NCBI RefSeq assembly: GCF_051014685.1
Contig: NC_135060.1
Coordinates: forward strand, 1,240,001 to 1,304,000
Direction: 5' to 3'
DNA from: Ptiloglossa arizonensis
Lineage: Eukaryota; Arthropoda; Insecta; Hymenoptera; Colletidae
Length of the DNA stretch: 64,000 bases
Positions 12,938-25,465 of this stretch are shown here, in pieces. A program made the position numbers and the translations under genes. Under the pieces are notes generated by a model, which saw nothing but the letters and a program-made list of their open reading frames with translations, had not been told where the DNA came from and searched no databases. Numbering within the stretch: position 1 is the stretch's first letter; each line of letters starts with the position of its first letter.

Positions 12938-15900
12938 AGAGGGATGAATCGAACACGGCTTCCCATCGTGGAATACGATCGGAAGACGAAGGCAAACATT
13001 ACGAATTAGGCTTACTTCCCGTTCGGTTATTGTTCGAAGCATGATTCGAGTCTTCGTGGCTCCGAAGCCATGGGTCGAAGGTGAGGGTTAATGAACGAAT
13101 CGCCGGATATTCACGGTACCGTCACAAAGGAGGCAAATCGAGCCACCGCGAAGCCAAGACCCTCCCTTAATTAATATAGATTACTTCTAATTGTATGTTT
13201 ATCTATTAATTCATATTAACTCGGGAGTAGGGCCACCGAGAAACGAATCGTCTTCGACCGGCTGATTCGGCTTAATCTACCAAAGGGTTGTAAATTGATT
13301 GATGTCTCATTCTCTGCTCGTCTCTGTTCGTTCGCGATCTTCCGTCTCCATCGTCGCGATCAGAAATTACTTTCCGCCCGATCTCTTCGTTCTTGGTCCT
13401 CGAGATCGGTTGACACCAGCCGGGAACAGGAGATGCAATTGTTTCGGGGTCGTGGATCGATCGATGTCTCGTTCTCCGTTTTTCCTAACCTTCGATTCTT
13501 CCGTATCGTTAGGCGGGAGGGAAGGTTGGAGAGAAAGCTTGGCAATCTCTCGGCCAATAGAGCGAGCGACACAGATTTTCACGTTTGCGCGTAACTCTTG
13601 GACATGATTCTCGAAGGGCGTTTGCGTTATCCGTTTCGCAATGTCCGATTTCTTGGAATCGGTACGCATCGGCGGACGTTGATCGATCCGAAGTGCGCAA
13701 TAGGGTAGAAGAATGGTAGAACAATGGTAGAGGAGTACCCGGTTCGAATTGTGGGAGCAGGTCCGGTTCCAGTGGCGAATCCGGCAAAGGGAGTACCGCG
13801 GGGCTCCGATTGATTAGCAAGCTCGTCGATTGGGAACCCCTGTAGCGAGAGGAGAAAAGACGGGGGATAACCTGGGAGAGCTTCACCTATCGGTATCGGG
13901 CGCGCCCGTTCCCCCGCGAAGAAGCGGGTTTCGAAATGAAAGCCGCGACTTATCCTCGGCCTCGGCTTCTGATTGAATGGCTGCGCCGGAGGCGCTCGAC
14001 GGGGAAGCAGAAAAGAACTGCGAAGAAAGAGAGGGAGATCTCACGTCCCTCTTCTCGAGAGCACGTTGCCACGCGCGGCATTTGATATCTGAAATCCCCA
14101 ATATTTTTAAAAGCACAGGGGCTGCTGTTCGCTGGAGGAGGAGGGGTCTCGAGGAGCCGTCGTTTCGCCCGGCCTCAAAGGCGTACGAGCCTTTCCACGG
14201 CCATTAAAATACGAATAATAATTATAAGAGCGACGGCAGAGTGATCAGTCTGCTCGCAGACGAAGCGATCGTCCGTATCAGCCGAACAGCCCCCTTCCTG
14301 CCCGCCGTTTTCCCCGCGCTCTTTTCTTTTCTCTGTTCTTCCGAACCGACTGCCGCCTCCTGAATTTACGACGGACACAAGGCCCGCGTCCTTATCTTCG
14401 CGCCGATACGAGTTTGACGCGGATGTTAAGAGGCCCGCGTTCGAGTGCCACCGGCGATACTTTCCAGCGTGCAAGATTTTAATTTGTACTCACGGTTATG
14501 TGCCGAGACTCGTAAAACCCTCGTTCGTAGACCGAGTTCGCTCGCGATTACGACCATCGAGGCTTATACAGGGTGAGCTCGCCGATTCGATCGACACGAT
14601 GCTTACCGACCTACGGGAAATTACCGTCCAGAGTCGATCGTAACGATTCTTCGTCTCCGCTCGAGCCGAACAACTTTCTTTCGTTTCGAATGTTTTCAAA
14701 CGATCGGAAGAACGCGAGGAAAGGTTACTCTTTCCGTATTTGTTCCGGGAGCGAAGGAATCGATGCGAAGACGTGTCCAGAGTTGGTGTCTGGACAGGCT
14801 GTACTTCTATTCGAGATGTTAGGTGTGTCATCGAGGAAATCTCGATTTTTGTTCATTCGTGGAACGAGGATATCCCGGAGCGCCACCGAGAGTATGCCAG
14901 GAGCCACAGTAGAGATCGGTATACGAAAGTGTGTTAAAATGATCGCGTTTGCAATGTAGTTTTCATAAATCTCTATCTTTTTGTACGTTTCTTGTTACAC
15001 GGTTCGCCGAGACGGTGTAAAGGAGACTCAACCGCCTAAGTGAGTAGCAAGAAACCGTGCTTAGCAACCAAAATAGTAACGAGTGAAATAAAAAAGAGTA
15101 TAAATTTCAAATATTTAAAAAGCGAAATATGAAACCGTTGCACTCTTCGAACCGACTACTAGGGAAAAGAAATTCAACGGGGAAGTGCTCGATGAACGAT
15201 GGAAAATTTTAAATCGTTTCGAAGGGCGCGAAAGTTACCTCGTAACCGAAAATATAATTCACGTTACACGGATCACCCAGTATGCAGATGTGTTTTAGCA
15301 CGAATCGTATTTTTGGTAATTCCACCGTAGATAGCTAATAAAATTCCATGCGATATTAACGACGATCGAAGTAATATCGTTGCGAGCATCGGTGGAGCCC
15401 CCGACAAGGCAAGACGATTACAAAGTTCTAAATTATTTCGAGAATTGGTTAATAAACGTGAGTTCGCGGCACGATGGAACGCGCTTAATTAGCGCCGAAG
15501 ATAGTGGTTGCTACTTTTGGCGTTGGGTGTCGTAAGTTTTTAACTATCGAAAATGTTTTCGCCTCCGTTTAAACCGCGATCTCGTTCGGCTGAAAATTAT
15601 TAACATTTGTCCGCGACGCGAAGTTTCGGAGCAAAGAAAACGAGTACTCGTGTCGTTTCTCGGGAACTTCTACAATTTCTGGCGCAACAATTAGAACTTC
15701 CTCTTCGATGATTACTCACATTTCTAAAATGTCGCCAAGATTTAAGTTTACATCTACCGAAATGTACAAATACGTTCCAAAGTTCGCTGTACAAAGTTCC
15801 ACGATTATTAATATTCGTTAAGAGCTCGAAAATGAATCGAGCGTTTCGTACATAGTAGATCGTAACACTTGAGAGCCACTTTTCCGATGTATCGGAGATA

Positions 15901-17186
15901 AAAAATAATTGAAAAAGCTCGTACAAATATGTGCCCCTTTTACATTGTTTTCGAGTTACAATATCGCAAACAGAGACAAAGTAACTGGTTCTATTAAACC
16001 GTTTGTACAAACAGGTCGTGCAGAATCTATTGCTCGGTCTGCTCGTTATCTGGATTTAAATCCGTTGGATTTTTATTTTCGAAGCTACTCGAAAGCTTCT
16101 CCATTCACGACCTATCGCCAGTGTTAAAATATGTCAGCGCCGCACACGAGAATATTGCGAATTCGATAAATATGTAGCTACCTGGAATATTCGAAAGGCC
16201 GAGGAACTCTACGGTACGATGTCTGTGAACTTGTATCCGGGTCGAAGGTGGCCATTTCGAGCACTTCTTGCGCATATAAGCAACTGCACGGTACTGGTGT
16301 ACAGAAATGGCTATAACTCGAAAACAAGAGCAAATAGGTCACATATTTATAGCAACTTTTTTCATTGCTTTTGTCAAAGTGGTTCCCACACGTTACGATA
16401 CACTCCGTGTAGAGTACGATGATAATTGCGATTACAATGTATCGTAATGGACCGAGTTAAAATTCTTTGCTCAAATGGTAGATCGAAAGGCGATTGTTGA
16501 CGCGTTGTTGATCGTTGTGAAAAATAGTCGTCCAAAGTAATATCGTAACGATCGCAAAACGTGCCTCTTCCCTCGTCCTTGGTAGCGGTCTGACTTCTCG
16601 ATCAGATACCAGAAACGAAGCAAGAAGGAAAAGAAAAAAAAACAAAAATTTTGTTACGGCTTTCTATCGTCACAGTGGATGCTCGTGTGAACGTCCCGGC
16701 TGGCTCGCGGACGACACGATTGGTCGAAGAAGAGTACCGGCCCCGAACGTTGTTGTTCTATTCAGCGTCCCGAGCAACAATAATGGAAGAGCATCGAGCC
16801 TAATTACAACCAATACACATGTGACCGCGCGTCGAGACTACCGGAACGCTGACTATCCTTAAAGGCATATGCACACGCCTAGAAGTGTCGCCCGAGCGAG
16901 CGTCGGCCCGCGATTGCTCGTTAGCCGAGCCACGGCCCCGTGTCTGTCACGAAATCGCTGATTATCATCGTTCAAGGAAACCACCGACGCTGCGTCGCCC
17001 CTTAACTCTCGTATACCAGCCATCGCGGTCATTACTTACTTGTACCACGGACTGGTAGTCTTAGAAAAGCTGTTGACCACTGGCGCACACCGCTCGATTT
17101 AGTCTACATTTTTTAATCGGATTTCCAATTAATTATTGGCAATTAAGATTGTTATCGATCGGAATATAGATTTCCCTCAGTTTTCG
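12938..17186. other. Unannotated stretch with GC-rich island
   Basis: The part at about 13280-14500 is GC- and CpG-rich, with many overlapping frames of 60-130 codons on both strands. None contains a domain I recognise. A short motif TATACAGGGTGAGC at 14565-14578 is the reverse complement of one seen at 32017-32034. The remainder (15000-17186) is ordinary unique DNA. Confidence 0.45.
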
Positions 17187-17364
17187 AGCTTCGAACGAAA
17201 TGCCAAACGATGGTCGATTTCTCGGTTCGAATCCGAAAACGCTGAGAAAGCCTCGAAATCACGATTCACGATCGAAGTTTCGAACGAAACGCCGATCGAT
17301 GTTCAATTTCTCGGTTCCGCTTTGGAAACATCGAGAAATCCCCCAAACATTTTCTATCAGCCAT
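17187..17364. repeat. Tandem duplication, 89-bp unit, 2 copies
   Basis: AGCTTCGAACGAAATGCC at 17187 recurs as AGTTTCGAACGAAACGCC at 17276. CGATGGTCGATTTCTCGGTTC is matched by CGATGTTCAATTTCTCGGTTC, and CGAGAAAT-like ends follow. The offset is exactly 89 bases. The GGTTCGAATCC inside copy 1 resembles a tRNA B box but is part of this repeat and is not a tRNA. Confidence 0.8.
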
Positions 17365-17899
17365 CGACAAATGTGTTCAACGTCGAATGAAATTGGAAAC
17401 GATCCATCAGAACCGTGGTTCGAAGAAATCTTCGCTTACGTTTAGTATTCAACAGTAACGCAGTTCCGAGCAACCGAACACGAGGTGGGTAACACAAGAT
17501 GCGATCACCGAACTCTGAAATCGTCGGGGATTGCTAACGCTTGCGGGAACTATAAATGCAAGAAGGATCATTAACTTCTTACAAACTTGCGTGGAACTCG
17601 CAGTCCTAATGATGCTCCGACGCATGAATATGAATTTCTCTAATAAATTATGAAACGAATTCTTTGCAACTTCAACGTGGAACTGTGCGAAGACTCCACG
17701 GATGCGGGACCGAAGTTCGACCTTGCTTTCGATGTTCGATGGACAATTGCGACAAAATCGAGCAACAGGGAGGAAAAATGGAAAATCGTAGACTCGATGG
17801 AACGAAGGAAATTGGAGCTTGGGCGAGTCCTTGGCACACGGAGCGTTGACGAAAGATGGTTTTGCACGCTCGAGAATGAAAAACCGCGGCTACGCTGTT

Positions 17900-17925
17900 G
17901 GCTGGCTGGCTGGCTGGCTGGCTGG
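17900..17925. repeat. Tetranucleotide microsatellite (GGCT)6
   Basis: Six tandem GGCT units end in GG. Confidence 0.95.
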
Positions 17926-18350
17926 GTTCACAGCGTGTTCACACATCGGTTGTCACTCGTGCACGTGTGAACACGACGACACAACCCGGAATTAGGGAAG
18001 ACGCTTATTATTTCAAGGTTCGGTTCGCCTGTGCATCAAATAATCAGCCGCGATGCGTTACACTAGATAAGTCCATGAAAAAGTAGGCGATTAGACGTTC
18101 CGGCGACCGTAGGGGGGGTGCGGGAGGAGAGGGGCCGAGATCGAGGGACAGGAAGTAGCTCGGATTAATTTCGCGAAGTAAAGCATTGTCGCGTTGCTCT
18201 TTGTTCTCGTTCTGCGACAGGAAATTTATTGGAAGTGGCGTGACTTTGCAAGAAATTGGTATTACCGGAGAAATTATTATTTTCCGTGGGTCAGATCGAA
18301 CGGAAGCCATCCGCTCGACTCGAATTGTTCCCTCGTATTCGCGTTACCAA
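17926..18350. other. Unannotated stretch with G-runs
   Basis: No gene is recognised. G-runs at 18111-18134 (seven G, then three, then four, separated by TGC and AGGAGA) give modest G-quadruplex potential on the plus strand if the first run is split. Confidence 0.45.
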
Positions 18351-18880
18351 GATATTGTGTTTCACAAGAAACACGTGTATCGTTGTTTGCGACCACGGTC
18401 GCAAAAGTTTACCGCTCCCGAAAAACACGTGTGTGCTTCGAAGCAAATGTCTGAACGCTTACAGTACGTTTCGTGTAATCTTCCGATGGTACACGATGTT
18501 GCTTCGGTATACTTATACAGAAACACGTATATCGCTGTTCCTAAATGCAGTCACAAAAGTTTATCGTCCTTGAAAAACACGTGTATACTTTGAAGCAAAC
18601 GTCTAAACGTTTACAGTGCGTTCTCGCGTAATCTTCGGGTGATACAAAATATTGTTTCGGTATACTTATACGGAAACACGTATATCACTGTTTCTAAATA
18701 CAGTCACAGAAGTTTATCGTCCTTGAAAAACACGTGTATGCTTCAAAGTAAGTGTTCGAAAATTTACATTATGTTTTATGTAAACTTCTTGTGGTGCAAG
18801 ATATTATTTCGCTACATTTATACAAAAACACGTGTAATGCTTTTTCTGAATGTAGACGCAAGTTGTATCATTTTTAGAAA
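18351..18880. repeat. Tandem repeat, about 150-bp unit, 3.5 copies, rich in CACGTG
   Basis: Units begin near 18351, 18495, 18648 and 18800 with GATATTGTGTTTC-like sequence. Each continues with an AAACACGTGTAT or AAACACGTATAT motif, TGCAGTCACAAAAGTTTATC-like sequence, CCTTGAAAAACACGTGTATG and CTTCGAAGCAAA-like sequence, then a TTACAGTACGTTT-like block. The last copy is partial. Palindromic CACGTG occurs at 18372, 18426, 18578, 18731 and 18829. The corresponding first site in units 2 and 3 has decayed to CACGTA. Frames running through the array are repeat by-products. Confidence 0.9.
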
Positions 18881-21800
18881 ATAATTGATACAATATTATT
18901 GAATCTAGGATCGTACGGAATTGCTTTTCTACCAGGTCTCAAACGACTCAAGTTATTCTTCTAATACCAACGAATGCTTAGAGGATTTATAATAAGACAC
19001 GTTTAACACCATTGACCAGCATTAATTTTCCCGATAGCGTAAAATTTTTATTTTTGTCACTGTATCCCTTCGAGACTATTATTATTCGTATTAAATTCTT
19101 CTAATAATTAATTTTTACCGTTGCGGAAGAACGTTTGTATAATACAATGGGTACATTATAGGGAGATACTCCGGATAATACAATGTTCGAATAGTAGGGC
19201 GATCGGATGTTTGAACATTCGGGTAACCGATGTTTATATAACGGAGGAGCTACTGTATTCGAACGACTCCTTTAAATATGTTCTCAAATAATTTAAAATG
19301 TAACACTGATGCAATATTAATGGGATGCGTACATCAGCGCGTACGTATCCAGAACGTGGAACGCTAATGTTTTAATAATCTTTCTGCAGCTTAGAGTACC
19401 AGAATTAAATTAGAAGTTTTTTTCCTTTTGCTCTTCTAAGTATGCAAGATAATCTTAATGAAGAAGTTACGTATTGTTTGGTTGCAGCGGCAACAGGGTA
19501 AAGTCGCGATAATTATTTACTAACGCTACGTTTCGATCACAAGGGTCTATTGTTTTCTAAGCGTGCAATCAATCCTCGAAGTAGTTTCAAACGAGAAGAC
19601 TGTACGATAAAATGATACTTCGAGTTGAAAGAATAGAAGTTTACGCGGGTTATTGTATTCTATAAAAACTTTCGGTATAAATATTGCAAGTAAATCATAA
19701 TGATACAGAATTTTTACCATCGACTTTATATCGTAGTCATTCTTATTCGTTTAATTTATGAGACGAGGGAGGATTACAATTCTGTATTCCGAGTGACAAT
19801 AAACACGAGGGGTATCTGTAACGCAAAGAAAGTATTTAAAGCTACTTTGAGACCAGTGACCGGATGTCAATCATCCCCGTAGTAGCCACGAAACGTTCGT
19901 CGGGACGAAGATTTCGATTAAACGAAGAGCGAATTCTCGCGTGGGATCATGAATCATTTAGCCGGCTCGGACGTATCAGGGTTTCAAATAACGATACTCC
20001 GAGACCACCCTTTTCAAAACGTCAGAACGATTCCGAGCCTAGACCCGCATATAGGTCGGGGTTAGCCTTTCGGCAGTCAGTCAGCCTGACAAATGTCCGG
20101 CAACACCCTCGGTCCAGCCGATTCTCCTGCCTTGAATCCAAATCTTTCCGTGGGAGAGCGACAGAGTGGATACTTTCCCCTCTCGATACTTTATTACCCC
20201 AGGAAATGGAATACCCGGGCTAATGTTTTCATTCGATCGTCCGCGATCTCTCGCGTTCAGTTCCTTACTTCTGGCCGTAATAATACCCCAGGATTAACAC
20301 GAACGCCGGAAAGTCCAAGTAGCTCAAAATGTCGAAGCAAATTTTTTTTTAAAGACGGATTTACACGATATAATACGAACGAGAAAGGTTCACGAGCATA
20401 ATATTGCAAATATATTTGAGAGACACCCCAAGCTTCCCAAAACACACGAATGTCCACAACAGGGACTATATGCAAATCGAATCTCGTTTCTGCCAGCTAA
20501 ACAGTCGATAGAATCGTAAAATAAGAGTAGAATACGGAAGAAAAGAATTCCTTCCGGAAACGTCTCGCGAGAGTTGTTTTTGCTCAGGTGCGATAAGAAT
20601 TTAACGCGAAGACGAAGTACCGCGTGGTGCTTTAAATCACCAACAATTAAACTAGTCAAGGAAGTTAAGAGGAAGATACAAAAGCGGACACGCGGGAAGT
20701 TTCGGAGACGGAAACCGTAGAGACGTCAGGGATGGCGGAGACACAACGGCGAAAAAAGAGAGAAAATAATTCCTTCGGATGGGTTTATTTACGGTTCACC
20801 TACTATGTTACGCCCCGTACGTGTCGGCTGCCGATTCGTTCTTGCTATCCATCGGAGTGCCAAAACCCTCACGGTACTCACAATACGCAAGGGAGAAAAA
20901 CAACGATCGTGATCGTAGAATAAAGTAGATGGCACGGCACGGGGATGATGTATGGCGAGATATACAAAGACACGTTGTCTCCCGTTATTTACGTTATTGT
21001 GCGCCGACACCTCTCAACTGTAATAAGAATGGGTCCCTGAAATTCCGCGCTGAATACAACGCGCGGAACGAATTGCCATTGGTAATACCGCTATAACAAA
21101 CACAGCGTCGGATACCGAAATTTTCAACTAAACGTACCGTACTTAAACCTACGTAATTCTTTTAATATTACATATAACACCGAAAGACCCGAAACTTGGA
21201 GTATATATTTGGACTTTCGCGAAGATGTTTCTTCCGTACCGGAGACATAATTACGCCTTCTTTGTTAGCTTTAATGTACCAATTTAACACCACGAGACGA
21301 TCTTTGACGCTTCGGAACAAAAACGAGTTACATTCCGTTGAATCCGCGATGGTCGAACAGGATTTTCAAATGTACGCGATAATGTTTGCTATATTTTTTT
21401 TCGGTAAAAATGTGTACAATTTTCTAGGCATACTTTTACTCATCGACGAATACGATAACGATACTTATCGTTCTCGATGTATTTTTAGTCGTCGTTGAAT
21501 AGAAAAATATTGTACAATTTTTTATTTTAAAGGAAGTCTGTAAGATTCATTTTAAGCGAAATTTATAAATCGATGGTTCCCGAGGTACGTGTTACCTAGT
21601 ACGGGGGACGAGTTGTTCGACGACCTTCTTTCGAATTGCCGATTCAGCTTTTGGAACTTTAACGCCTCGAAGATCTCCCGTTTTCAAAAGATCCTTCGAA
21701 GTCTTCTCCCGAATAGTTGACGAAAATTAATGTGGACGCGCGATACAAATCAGAGGAAACTTTCCATGTCCGTGCAGTCCTCCGATGTTAATTCGGTCGA

Positions 21801-22192
21801 AAGTTCGAGCAAACAAATTGGCAAGATCAGCCGGCAGAAGAAGCCGCTGCAAGAAGTTAATCCACGTAAAAGCTAGATCAGGTTAAGTCCGCAAAGTCGA
21901 AGGATTTCTGTTGATCGATCGAGGGATCGAGTCTCATCGACCTCTCGTCCTGCTGAGAGTTTCCCGTTGTCTTGGTACGTTGATACGACGGAAGGTCGCC
22001 AAACCGGATGACAAATCTCGTCCTGCTCGTGGGAACGATAATTTGTACAATTTATTAGACACGGTTCGAATAGATGTTACGTAAACGAAACAAAGGTGAC
22101 GATCAATTTCATTCTTCATAGTTGCCGGATCGGTGGTTCTCGACCATATTTCTCCGAACAGTAGAGATATTTCATCGAAATCTTACACTTTG
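18881..22192. other. Unannotated stretch, no gene seen
   Basis: A possible transposon-end-like sequence lies at about 19150-19262 (GGATAATACAATGTTCGAAT, then GGTAACCGATG and GGAGCTACTGTA). GC-moderate sequence with overlapping frames occurs at 19864-20401. A 100-codon plus-strand frame at 21196-21498 shows no domain. Confidence 0.45.
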
Positions 22193-22404
22193 TAATTATT
22201 CATAAAATTTCGATTCTTTTTTACCGGTTGTGGATCTTCGTTATCACCGAAGATACTTAAATTCTGGTCGAAAACATTCCAAGAAATATTACCATTTTCT
22301 TAATTATTCGTAAAATTTCGATTCATTTTTACTCGTTGTAGATCATTATCGCCGAAGATATTTAAATGATGGTCGAAAACGTTCCAAAGAATAAATACTC
22401 CTCG
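22193..22404. repeat. Tandem duplication, 108-bp unit, 2 copies
   Basis: TAATTATTCATAAAATTTCG at 22193 recurs as TAATTATTCGTAAAATTTCG at 22301. Both copies then share TTTTTAC with GGTTGT or CGTTGT, GATC, TTATC followed by CCGAAGATA, TTAAAT, and GGTCGAAAAC followed by TTCCAA. By eye this is one of the better conserved duplications in the window. Confidence 0.9.
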
Positions 22405-24824
22405 GAAAAAAAAGGCTCGCGCGATTCGTCCGAAAAGGACCGTCAAGCGTGATTTACTTCGCGATCAAGATTCAATTTTAATTTCTATAATCCGTATCCA
22501 CGAAAAAATTATACAATCTCTCCGAATTCCCTCGAAAAAGGCATTCTTGGTGGCCACTCGAGTATCTCGTGTTCAAATTCCGTAATGGAACCGTGAAAAG
22601 AATTAATCCGCGATTGAAAGTTTCACCGAGTCCGGTAAGCGGTGGCAATTTACCCGATTTAGATCCACCGATACCCTCTCGCGAATCATCGGCCGTAGCT
22701 CGCCACGAATCCTCGGTCCTATTCTAAAAGCGGTGAATGGGAAGAAGCGTCGGACGATTCAACGACCTGGAATAGGAAAAGAATCTCTCCCGTTGTCCTC
22801 TCCGCCGCTATTAGTCTACCTGCTTCCATTAACGAGTACAGTAATTGCGACGAAGGTTTTCTCCTCCGGCGCGAATTAAATCGTATAATTCAACCAGCGA
22901 CATTCCAGGATTGTCTATCAACAGCCGGGGCACACGATCGCGGCTGCTTTCTCACCGTCGCCGGAAGTAGCCGCGTAGACGGCCGCGCAAGGGGGCACCG
23001 TTAAAGACATAGAAAACGCAACAGATACATCTCCCGTCTGGTTTAATTCCATAAATAAAGGCGAAGCAGGTAGCGCTGCGGTATAATGAAGCATCGGTCG
23101 GTTAATGCATAGGATTATCGAGTTTTCCCATGCCCCACATCGGTCATTACGGAATAACAGTAATTATTAATATGCAGTAGCATCGTAGGCACGTCTCACT
23201 GGCATTGTGAGGCGCCGCTTCTCCTTTCTTTCTTTCGATTTGTCTTCTCTCTCTTTCTCTCTCCCTCTCTAGGTGGTTTTACATTTTTACAAAGATCGCG
23301 TTCCTCTCCGCGCGTCCGACTGTCCCCTTGGAAGAGGAAAGAGACATTCGATGAGAGCGGATGCAGAGGGACAGTTGCGTGAGCAGAGCTCGCATTGTTG
23401 GCCCCCGGCTGAAGATAAGTACTGGCTGAGCAGCGCTTTTTCTTTTCTCCCTCCTGTCCCCTGCTCTTTTTCACGAATCGACGCCCCGCATGCACGCAGC
23501 TAAGGACTCGGAGGTTAGGCCAGGTCGGGTTAGCGAACTGTACAGAAATGTCAGGGGAAACCATAACGTTGTAATTTATTGCCGAGCGCGGCATTGTGAC
23601 CGCGTCTCGCGGGGGCGGTGTGACGGATCGAGTCGGAGGAAGAGAAAACTCGTTCCGTATCGTTCGAACGAGGCCGGACGCGAGGATGAGATTCGTTTCG
23701 ATGGCCAGCGTCTTTCAGCCCCGGCTGCCTTGATACGGATGTTAGTGCGACGATAAAGCTGCTTCCTTTATTGCCGAACGAACCGCTGCTTTCTGTTTTC
23801 GCGATCGGCTCGCTGACCGAGACACTTTTCGCATCTACTCGCGACCAGCCACCTACGTGGCGAGTTTCTTTTTTTCAATTCCTACGGACGGATCATCGAT
23901 AAATGGCCAAGGTGATCCTCACGGAGGTGAATCGAGCACGATTATTCGTTTCGCGTCTTTAGAACCGCGTTTCAATAGTTGAATAATCTATGAATTTTTT
24001 TACCAAAGGTATTCTTAACAAGAAAGAGTAAACGGATGAAAAATAACGGTCGATATCAATTTTGGAGAGCGAAAAGTGTCAAGCGGGGGTACCGGGAGCT
24101 ATGCGTTGAATTAAAAGATTTGTCACGATTGCAACAAAGACCGATTCATTTTCTACTCAAAAGATTCGTCGTTGCGCGAAGGAGGCGATAGTCGGACGAA
24201 ACAAAATTCGGTTCGTGCATACTGGAAAGATTATTGAAACGTCAGCGTTCCACGTTCCGAATACGAATCCACCGATGTATGCATCCCGTTAACGTTGCAT
24301 CGGTGTTAATTCCTTATTACAGTTTAAATTGTTTGGGAATATACGCAAAGGAGTCGTACTGTTCGAACATTTTATCGTCCGTTTTATTACCGAAACGTAA
24401 TAATCTTCCAAATACAAATTATTCCACGAATAATTATCGCAAGTTTTTAATACGAATAATAATGGCATTTATGCTGCAATATTTTCCGCGACATCGAAAT
24501 ATAATTCGAAGACAACCGTACGTCGTTTCCCGGTTAAGGTAAAATCGATGGACGAGAACAATGTCCGTGAATATTTAGAGTGTAGGGCTTTATTAACGTC
24601 GACCGATGCGTAAATAGAGCGAGCGCATATGCCAACATTCCTGCGGGCGTGCTGAGCGTCCATGGGGTACGCGTTATTGGAGAACGCCTGAACCGTAACG
24701 ACCATAGTCAAACCGCATGCGATTATAGTACGAAAGAACGCATCGTGCGCCGTCGTATCAGGCTGCAGGCAAGGACGTCGTACGTAGATATATACTCCGG
24801 TGCCTATGGTCACGCAGCGTACAC
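22405..24824. other. Unannotated stretch with GC-rich part and strong pyrimidine tract
   Basis: The stretch 22650-23750 is GC- and CpG-rich. A pyrimidine tract at 23219-23269 ends in CTCTCTAG followed by GTGG, the shape of a 3-prime splice acceptor. The downstream frame (23273-23503) shows no domain and no matching donor is convincing. Homeodomain-type AT cores (TAATTATTAATATGC near 23160) occur next to the GC-rich part. No gene can be called. Confidence 0.4.
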
Positions 24825-24867
24825 GCGTGTGCGTGTGCGTGTGCGTGTGCGTGTGCGTGTGCGTGTA
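24825..24867. repeat. Hexamer microsatellite (GTGCGT)n
   Basis: About seven tandem GTGCGT units are flanked by ACACGCGTGT. On the minus strand they translate to a Thr-His string inside a 189-codon frame (24469-25038). The repeat accounts for part of that frame's openness, so I do not call it as a gene. Confidence 0.95.
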
Positions 24868-25189
24868 CGCGGCTGCGTTGGTTATTCCCAGCGTTAATTT
24901 ATGTACGCGTACGGGCCGCATTGTGCGCAGCTGTATTTGTATCGTGGACTGGGCTATGATCCGAGACCACAGATCGTGACTTCTGTGGGAAACTCGAAGG
25001 AAAGTAATAACCGACGGTGGTACGCGTTGTGCGTACATCCGTCATTCGTTCGTGTCAGTGCGTGCATCCGTGATGACGTTTCACCGACGAAAGGAATAAT
25101 CGACGACGTAGCAAACTACTTCCCGAAAGGTGGATTGCGTCGATACGATCGTACAAGCTGCCGGTGGAAGTCGTCGTGTTTTTACGGTC
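24868..25189. other. Unannotated stretch, no gene seen
   Basis: This is unique CpG-rich sequence between the hexamer tract and the next tandem duplication. Overlapping frames occur on both strands and no domain is recognised. Confidence 0.45.
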
Positions 25190-25465
25190 GATGTGAAAAA
25201 AGAATTCATCGATCGCGTTAACCCCCCTCTGTGGAAATTTACTCGATGAAAAACAAACGCGAAGTTTCCATCGGGACAACGTCGAAAACTTTGCAATTGT
25301 GACCTTCTCGATCGAAATCGGGGTGGTTACAAGGTCGACGCGATAAAAATATTCATCGCCCGTACTTCGTCTCTCCGTTGGAACCGTGTTTAGCGTAAAT
25401 CGAGGGTAAAGTTTGCAACGTCGGAAGCTTCGCAATTGTAACCTTCTCGATCTAAATCGGGGCTC
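25190..25465. repeat. Tandem duplication, about 139-bp unit, 2 copies
   Basis: GCAATTGTGACCTTCTCGAT at 25293 recurs as GCAATTGTAACCTTCTCGAT at 25432, and AAATCGGGG follows in both. Upstream, matching but more eroded blocks are TTCATCG, CTCTGTGGAA against CTCCGTTGGAA, and CAACGTCG. Copy 1 is approximately 25190-25326 and copy 2 is 25327-25465. A 155-codon minus-strand frame crosses both copies and shows the duplication at protein level, but it has no recognised domain. Confidence 0.8.

Noticed and set aside
17215..17245. tRNA B-box-like GGTTCGAATCC
   Set aside because: It belongs to an 89-bp tandem duplication and no cloverleaf forms.
23505..23530. Insect telomeric TTAGG-type repeat
   Set aside because: Only isolated TTAGG-like words occur; there is no tandem array.
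24469..25038. 189-codon minus-strand frame with a Thr-His string
   Set aside because: A hexamer microsatellite accounts for part of its length; there is no domain on either side.
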